Part shown: piece by piece, positions 57,380 to 64,000 of the stretch
How the letters are laid out: each line of letters begins with the position of its first letter
Position numbering within the stretch: the stretch's first letter is position 1
Assembly: GCA_029449235.1 (NCBI GenBank)
Contig: JANATG010000005.1
Span: 2,830,243 to 2,894,242 of the forward strand
Length of the DNA: 64,000 nucleotides
Source of the DNA: Linnemannia schmuckeri
Lineage: Eukaryota; Mortierellomycota; Mortierellomycetes; Mortierellales; Mortierellaceae
Direction of reading: 5' to 3'
Program-made: the position numbers and the translations under genes
The notes under the pieces: generated by a model
The model's input: the letters and a program-made list of their open reading frames with translations, nothing else
Told to the model about the DNA's origin: nothing
Databases searched by the model: none

Positions 57380-60300
57380 GAAAAGGTACGAGGTGCAATG
57401 GCAATGGCTTAAACATATGAACTAAAATGATACATTGGACAAAACAACACCGTATACAATGCCAAAAGGAGAGGATGCTGAATAAAAAAGAGAAAAAAAG
57501 AATGAGTGCTGATTGCGAGTGTCCGTTTAGGCACAGGCCTGGGTAACTAGGGGTTATGTACTGCCCCACCCGATTGCCCAGGACCTCTTGATGAAGGGGA
57601 TTGTACTTTCTGCAGAAGAGGTTCAGACCCTCCTTGAATAAAGTTCTGCATCTTTACCTATGAAAGTCTGCACTCTTACTTTTCCAACACCTTGACTAGG
57701 TCACCCATTAAAAAAAGAAGTTATGCCTCCAGTACCTTGTCCCCCACTGCCTTATACGCACCACCTTTCCATCAAGGTTGATGCTCGCTATCTTCTCTTC
57801 CCTTTATCTTCTACTTCTGTTCTTTTTGTTTTTGTTCACATTCTCCTTTCACTCTTCCTCTCTTCCCTCTTCCACTCTCCCCCTCTTCCTCTCTCCCTCT
57901 CTCCCCCTTTTAATTCTAGCTCTCCTTTGTCCCTCTCCTAAATCACGTTTTAACATTCATTCTTCCTTAATTCCTCTTTCCTTACTCATCGCCCACACTT
58001 TGCATAGCACTACCTGCTTTTCTTTCATCATCTTTTCTTGCTAGCCATCTCCCTGGCTTCATCCTTCTTCTCCCTCTCCCTCCACCTCTATCCTACCTCT
58101 TCTTCTTCCTAACCCTATCCCATTAATTCTTCCACAGGCATCCTTTTTTTTTTTCCTTCACTGTACAGGGTGTCCTTATGAGTTTAACAAAAAATTAAAG
58201 CTTGTGTGCTTGTGAGTCTAATAAATTTGAAACCTGTGCCATTGAGAACCTAATAAAAAATCGAAGCTTGCCTTCCTTTACCAGGAATCCTTCCTTTACC
58301 AGGGATCCTTCCTTCACCTCTTCTCTCTCTCACATACACTTATACACACACTCTCTCTTCCTTCCTTTTCCTTCTCCTTCAATGAGTCCGCCTTTGCAAT
58401 CATTCTTTCTTTTCTTCTGTCCACTGTTGGTCACTCGCCTGCCTGATTGTCCCCATCCTTCCATCCTCCTTTTCTGAACAAAAACACACCAAGCAGGCTC
58501 CCCTTTGCTTTGTTCCCCCACCTCCCTGCACCCATGCCTTCCACTCGCAACTCCTTCTGTTCTTTCTTCGCTCATTGATTCATTACTTCACACCTCTACA
58601 GACAGACAGGTCGACACGAGGCTGAATCGCTCTCCATACATTGCCTCCTTGTCCTTAAAAAAGAGATACCCAGCCACGCACCTATACTTATCTCACGCGC
58701 CACACACGCACGCACAGATGCGCATCAACTACACACACCCAAGGTATATCATTTAAATCTTTCTCTCTCGTCTTGAGCCTCATTCTAAGTTCAACCAGCT
58801 ATCCCTCAGCTCTTCAAAAATATTCTCACTCACTCATTCACTCCGCCGCTTAATCTATTCCACCATAACCACCTTTTCCCTTACAAATGACGGCGCCAAA
58901 CACAAGGTGTTGCCCTTCCTCACCCTGCGTCCCGCCACCACCTCGCTCATTCTTTTTTCTTTCTCTCTCTATCTTCTACACACACATTCTCTCAAAAAGC
59001 CTTTTTTTGTCTCTCCATCCTATACAAAAGACCCCACCCGCCAGCCAGCCCCAAAAAGTTTTTGGCCTTTCAGAAAGTGAGACAGAAAATGGGAAAAAGC
59101 AAAAATGTGGGCTTATAATACCTAACATACAATCTTTCTCACTTTTTGCCATCAATATCCCACTACTATACTTTATTGGGGCACTTCAAATCCCATTTGC
59201 CCTGAATTCTATTACTGATATCGTTGTGCTCCTCTCTTCTCTAATACCACTTTCACATACCCTCTGCTACTCGCTGTTACTTTCTGTGATAGCAAGATTT
59301 AGAACCTCAGACAGAGATAAACTCGTCGTCAAATATCAACTCAATTATCAAAACCATCAGCGTCCTACTCGAGCAATGGCGAAAAGCCAGCGTTCGTCCT
59401 CCTTTCCCCATCATCATTGACGTATACCTCACTATCATAAATTTTCCTATACAATACCGTTCCCCCTCTCCCTATGCTCGTACAACTTCATCGCCTGTCC
59501 TGTAAGATTAAGAACAGGCTGGCACCTGCTGTTGCGAGGTTGCAAACTTAGACGTCGAGGGACCGGAAATTAATGCCCACGTGTTTGTGCCTTGCCAGGC
59601 TGGATTCACCGCTCATTTCAAGATACAGATGGGGAAGGCAAAGAGGGCTGTGGTGATGATATTAACGGAATACCATATTTTTTATCATTTCCACATAGTA
59701 TCTTTCGCAGTTATGTCATCGGTCTCTAAAAAAGAGAAGTTCTATACGCTGCCCCATATAAAGGAAGCCGCTTAGACATGACACCGCGTGTTGTATTCAT
59801 TAGGAAAGAAAGAGAGAAAGTGACAATAAATGCAGATAAGGATATGTGTGTATGAATGAAACGTATCTTCTTTATTTCTAGTTGCTCGTAATTTATATGC
59901 CCCTCATTTCACATGAGTAGCATGCAGCTGTTGCGACTAAACACCTCACACATGTTGTACACCACACAACACTGCGCTCCTTACATATCGCCTGCATCTC
60001 GGACCTTCCTGCACGAATATCCACCTTCCTAATTGTTATGTCCTGTTTAGACCTCTAAATCTGCATCTCCTGTTCGGCAAAGAAACGCTTGTCCTTACCC
60101 TTGCTGTCCTGCAATACCTTCTTTTTCATCATCAAAGCTTGTCGTTCTGCTGTTGCTCTCTCTCTGAAACAAGGCTCGTTCCATTTTCAAAAAGCTAATG
60201 TGTCCTGTTTATCAATCTCTGCTCATTGTCGTTTGATGCACCTTATATTGCAGTCGATACTGCAGGACCGCTACCTTGCCATATCTTGAACACCATGTTC

Positions 60301-60467
60301 TATATCTCACAATCATGAAGAGCTGGTTGCCTGAGTTAGGCTGACCCTGAATTGCGTTGGCTTCGCCTTCATCGGTTGTGGTCGCGTTCATCATCTCTTG
60401 CAGTGAGGCTGGGGACCTAAAAGAGCAATTTAAAATTGTTTCGTAAGAAAAAAAAAAACATGACAGC
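57380..60467. other. Gene-free pyrimidine-rich subtelomeric region
   Basis: Top strand is C/T-rich from ~57720 to 59030, generating spurious open frames. TACAGGGTGTCC at ~58165-58176 resembles a Tc1/mariner terminus. About three degenerate ~33-bp units (each with CTAATAAA- or TTTAACAAA-like cores) follow at ~58178-58270, then CCTTCCTTTACCAGG duplications at ~58269-58305. A short open stretch at ~59600-59730 looks coding-like but is unrecognised. Confidence 0.4.
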
Positions 60468-60890
60468 TCACCACGGTCTGATCCTTACAGAAAAAATGTT
60501 TTTTTCTTCCTGATCCAGACTTACGACTTCGCGCAATATTCTGCTACAGGTTTGTGAGCCAAAGACCCCAAACAGCTTCCTGTGTAAGGGCGTCATCTTC
60601 GTGATGGTGTGAATAAGAGTTACTGACCCCTTGTCGCCACTGATTATTTTGGGCAGCACCCCCACGCACCTATTGTTGCCCGCTTTGAGCTGTCGATGCA
60701 TGTCGCAAATAGTTGAGTCGTTATAAATCTTCGGTCTCTCCTCGTTCTTAACCACACCCGTGTCCTCATTTGTCTTTTAGCTCCAGTTCGTCCATGACCA
60801 CTTTGACTAAACCTGCAATATCTAACTTCATAAAATTCTCCGGCAAGCCAGCATACTCCTCTAGATTCATATACCTTTCCGCGTGCTTCG
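60468..60890 (-). pseudogene. Unidentified coding relic
   Basis: On the minus strand, ~60890-60766 reads KHAERYMNLEEYAGLPENFM then KLDIAGLVKVVMDELELKDK to a stop. After a frame change a 95-codon frame (60755-60468) continues with YNDSTICDMHRQLKAGNNR and LIHTITKMTPLHRKLFGVFG. The amino-acid composition and pattern look like real protein rather than a chance frame, and the broken frame suggests a decayed gene. I do not recognise the family; a multi-copy subtelomeric gene or transposon-borne gene is possible. Confidence 0.35.
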
Positions 60891-63189
60891 GAACGAATCA
60901 CACTTCAAGACGACCTTGATGTCGTCTTTATCCCCACCACGAGCCGTGATGATATCTAGGCTTTTCGCCTTCAGTCATCATGTTAAGCATGTTGTCAGGC
61001 ATAGCTTGTTGCCTCGTCGACAAGGATGATGAAGCCGTCGTCATCCCCGTCCCCATCAACATCACCATCCCACCCCGGCACTATCAACATTGCAGTCTTC
61101 ACTCCCTCTTTCATCGTTATTGCCCCAATCTGGTCAATGTTATTGGTGATGATTTTATTACTACTGGTTACTTACTTAGAATAAATATGACTATTGGCAA
61201 CAGTGGTGCCGTAATAGGCGCGAGGCTGGACGTTGTAACAGTAAGAGGCGAATTTTAATAGTTGTTCTTCATATCAAAAACAGCCCTTTGCTTTTTCTTG
61301 GCACCAAAGGCGGAGAAAAGAAATTGATGCTTGCTTTCTTATCAATACATGCAAAAGAGAGGATAAAGGGATTGGTATGCTAATGCACTCCTAAGGAGCT
61401 GGATGTGGAGGACCAAGAGATCATGAGATAAAAGTTGATAAGATGAAGCGGAGCCGGTCCTTAATTATGCTCCATCAATATATATAATATAATAAATATC
61501 AGAAAATGTATATAAAAAAAGTTAGTGCGCCAGAGAAGAACCAATTTTATAAACTCTGAAATCTATTATCCCATATATCTAAATCATAAATAATCAATCA
61601 CCTTGAAGCGGCTGCAGTAAAGGGCGGTGCGATAGTGAGTATTTAAGAAACCAAAAAAAACCACATCTGACCTTTATCATATGCGCAGTTAAAAGACTAC
61701 GGTGAAACCGTGAGTAAATACTGAGAGTTACATTGATCGCGTAATTGACACTGGTTAAAGGTTGACCGTGACAGCTTCACACTGGGAAGTAGAGCAGAGG
61801 AAGGCCAATGATGCACAATGAAGATGGCGAGTGCTATAGGACAAAAAGGAAGATTGGATGGACCGGATGTTATCAATTGATAAGAAGCACAAGCGATAAT
61901 CTACGACTTCACTAGCTCATGTCTGATCTAACTAATCGACTTGATCGAACAAGTGTATTATTAATCATGTATATATATCACCGCCCCGTTGGACCAATTA
62001 GCTACCAATACGAGTTGTTCAAATTGAATGAATAACGAACGACATCACAACCAACATCAAATAAACACGTGGCTACGGTCCTTGCCTTGATAAACGTCCT
62101 GATATTTGTCTACACTAATGAGAGCATAACTCAATGCAGCGTGCTACTAACGACTACATGAGCTGCTATCACCTGCACAAGGCTAAGAAAACCTTTTCAG
62201 ACTACAAATATGACGGGCGTTGAAAAATTTCCACTGATGGAGCACAAATAGTATAAGCCTCTCAAATATTGCCTCGACCACTGAAAATAATCACCAATAA
62301 ACAGCGTCCAGAAAAAGGGGACTAACAACACCATGCAGATCTGGCAGATTGGGATTATATCAAAGCAAAATGGTTTTCGCACACTTAGTAGATTAAACTA
62401 TCAACACATCATAGGTAGGAGTCAGGGAGAAAAATTAATAATAGGCTCATATATTTAACATAGAGGGTTTTAGTAAGATTCCCACAGCGAAATCTAATAG
62501 TGGTTAACATCTATAGTTATGGCGCAAATATGTCGACGTCTAGATTCAACTGCCCCGCGTCATAGCGTGATATATGGTGAAAAGAGCCATGTAAAATCAT
62601 CTTGAGTTCCTGGGTATGCTAGTAGAGCGGGATTTAAGGTACGGAGATGCTAATTCGAGAATTTCACATTTGGCATTTTTTCTTCAATTAACGACATCGT
62701 AATCCCTTGGTGATTGCTTCTATTACAGACACAAAACAAAAGTCTTACGCACATAGTTAGAGACAAGTGGCTACGTCATACAATAACATGAAAAGTATCC
62801 GAAAAAATTAACATCTCATATGGCTTAATTGTCTATATCAGCAGGTAAATGACGCTCACGCTGTTACACCAGCGGAGCGCCATGTTTTTCAATCATCATG
62901 CGATATTCCCCAAAGCGTATAATCACCGCACAGAGAGGTTCGAAACGGGTGTACGGTCTCGGCATGCATCTGAATTTCATAATGAATGTGTTGGTTAACA
63001 CCTTTGCATCAAATTTTAGAAAGCCATAGATCATATGCACAATAGGAGCAGAACGATTAATAAAATATACAATATTACGGATACTTAAGGAGTTAAGATT
63101 ACTTATAATATTTGGTTGTGGAACAATAATGTGTCAGGGTTGTGCAGAGTTATCAAGTTATAGTAGCGTAGAGTTCTTCGCATTAAGTT
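60891..63189. other. AT-rich subtelomere without recognisable genes
   Basis: Base composition becomes clearly AT-rich from ~61,260 and open frames disappear, the longest beyond that point being 61 codons. No tandem repeat, tRNA or gene was identified. Confidence 0.5.
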
Positions 63190-64000
63190 GAAGGGATTTT
63201 AGGATGTTAGGTTTTTAAGGTTTTTTAGAGTTCTTTAAGGGTTTTTTAGGGTTTTTTAGGGTTTTTTTAGGGTTTTTTAGGGTTTTTTAGGGTTTTTTAG
63301 GGTTTTTTTTAGGGTTTTTTTAGGGTTTTTTAGGGTTTTTTAGGGTTTTTTAGGGTTTTTTAGGGTTTTTTAGGGTTTTTTAGGGTTTTTTAGGGTTTTT
63401 TAGGGTTTTTTAGGGTTTTTTTAGGGTTTTTTAGGGTTTTTTAGGGTTTTTTAGGGTTTTTTAGGGTTTTTAGGGTTTTTTTTAGGGTTTTTTTAGGGTT
63501 TTTTAGGGTTTTTTAGGGTTTTTTAGGGTTTTTTAGGGTTTTTTAGGGTTTTTTAGGGTTTTTTAGGGTTTTTTAGGGTTTTTTTAGGGTTTTTTAGGGT
63601 TTTTAGGTTTTTTAGGGTTTTTTAGGGTTTTTTAGGGTTTTTTAGGGTTTTTTAGGGTTTTTTAGGGTTTTTTAGGGTTTTTTTAGGGTTTTTTTAGGGT
63701 TTTTTAGGGTTTTTTAGGGTTTTTTAGGGTTTTTTAGGGTTTTTAGGGTTTTTTAGGGTTTTTAGGGTTTTTTTAGGGTTTTTTAGGGTTTTTTAGGGTT
63801 TTTTAGGGTTTTTTAGGGTTTTTAGGTTTAGGGTTTTTTTTAGGGTTTTTTAGGGTTTTTTAGGGTTTTTTTGGTTTTTAGGGTTTTTTTAGGGTTTTTT
63901 AGGGTTTTTTAGGGTTTTTTTAGGGTTTTTTAGGGTTTTTTAGGGTTTTTTAGGGGTTTTTTAGGGTTTTTTAGGGTTTTTAGGGTTTTTTAGGGTTTTT
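63190..64000 (+). repeat. Telomeric array of TTTTTTAGGG
   Basis: From ~63232 to the window edge the sequence is a continuous array of T(n)AGGG with n almost always 6, some 7-8, occasionally 5, and single departures such as AGG, AGGGG and one TTTAGGG (~63827-63833). By length this is about 75 units. About 40 bases of degenerate repeat (63190-63231) form the proximal edge. The G-rich strand runs 5'->3' toward the right edge, the polarity required at a right chromosome end. Confidence 0.93.

Noticed and set aside
58887..59420. 177-codon plus-strand frame
   Set aside because: Composition follows CT-rich DNA, with no domain, no splice support and no start context; not convincing as a gene.
62930..62960. 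GGTTCGAAAC, resembling a tRNA B box
   Set aside because: Flanking bases do not form a T-arm stem and no acceptor or anticodon arm can be drawn around it.
63190..64000. CRISPR-like or ordinary satellite repeat
   Set aside because: No spacers; a T(n)AGGG unit with G-strand polarity toward the contig end indicates a telomere.

Overview
This is a eukaryotic, fungal chromosome end. The left ~45 kb carries intron-rich single-copy genes. The next ~15 kb is a graveyard of broken transposons, followed by ~2 kb of AT-rich subtelomere. The last ~0.8 kb is a telomeric array of the unusual ten-base unit TTTTTTAGGG, G-rich strand running toward the right edge. Fungal identity rests on a Pma1-type proton pump, an Ssk1 response regulator, short (~50-150 bp) GT-AG introns with CTAAC-like branch sites, and fungal-type transposons. 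A WDR7/rabconnectin-3-beta gene, very high intron density and GC-rich codon choice point to an early-diverging lineage, most likely Mortierellomycota; that placement is inference.

Left to right: the 3' part of a PLP-dependent group II decarboxylase (+); ~5 kb of gene-poor microsatellite DNA; PMA1 (+); a very large SSK1 (+); a mitochondrial acyl-carrier-like protein lacking its serine (-); a type II membrane protein resembling glycosyltransferases (+); ECM29 with 27 coding exons (-); an F-BAR/SH3 protein (+); a WDR7 homologue with 22 coding exons (-); MON2 with 14 coding exons (+); and a candidate tiny three-exon gene (+). I assembled exon structures by hand; each multi-exon gene closes in frame from its start (or the window edge) to its stop, and joins were chosen for family-like protein sequence.

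Mobile DNA begins at ~45.9 kb: a chromodomain Ty3/Gypsy element (-) with an open gag but broken pol, a 5'-truncated LINE end, a Tc1/mariner DD34E transposase pseudogene with an acidic tail, a 30-bp minisatellite and a hAT transposase relic. From 57.4 kb to the telomere I recognise no intact gene.

Functional themes: several genes concern ion homeostasis and membrane traffic (PMA1 proton export, SSK1 osmostress signalling, WDR7 as a V-ATPase regulator, MON2 at the Golgi/endosome, F-BAR membrane curvature, ECM29 proteasome quality control and endosomal tethering). ECM29/F-BAR and WDR7/MON2 are divergent pairs sharing short intergenic promoters. The most notable items are the telomere unit, the SSK1 built on a decayed hybrid histidine kinase, the serine-less acyl-carrier-like protein, two GC-AG introns in WDR7, and the small spliced gene beside nested hairpins.
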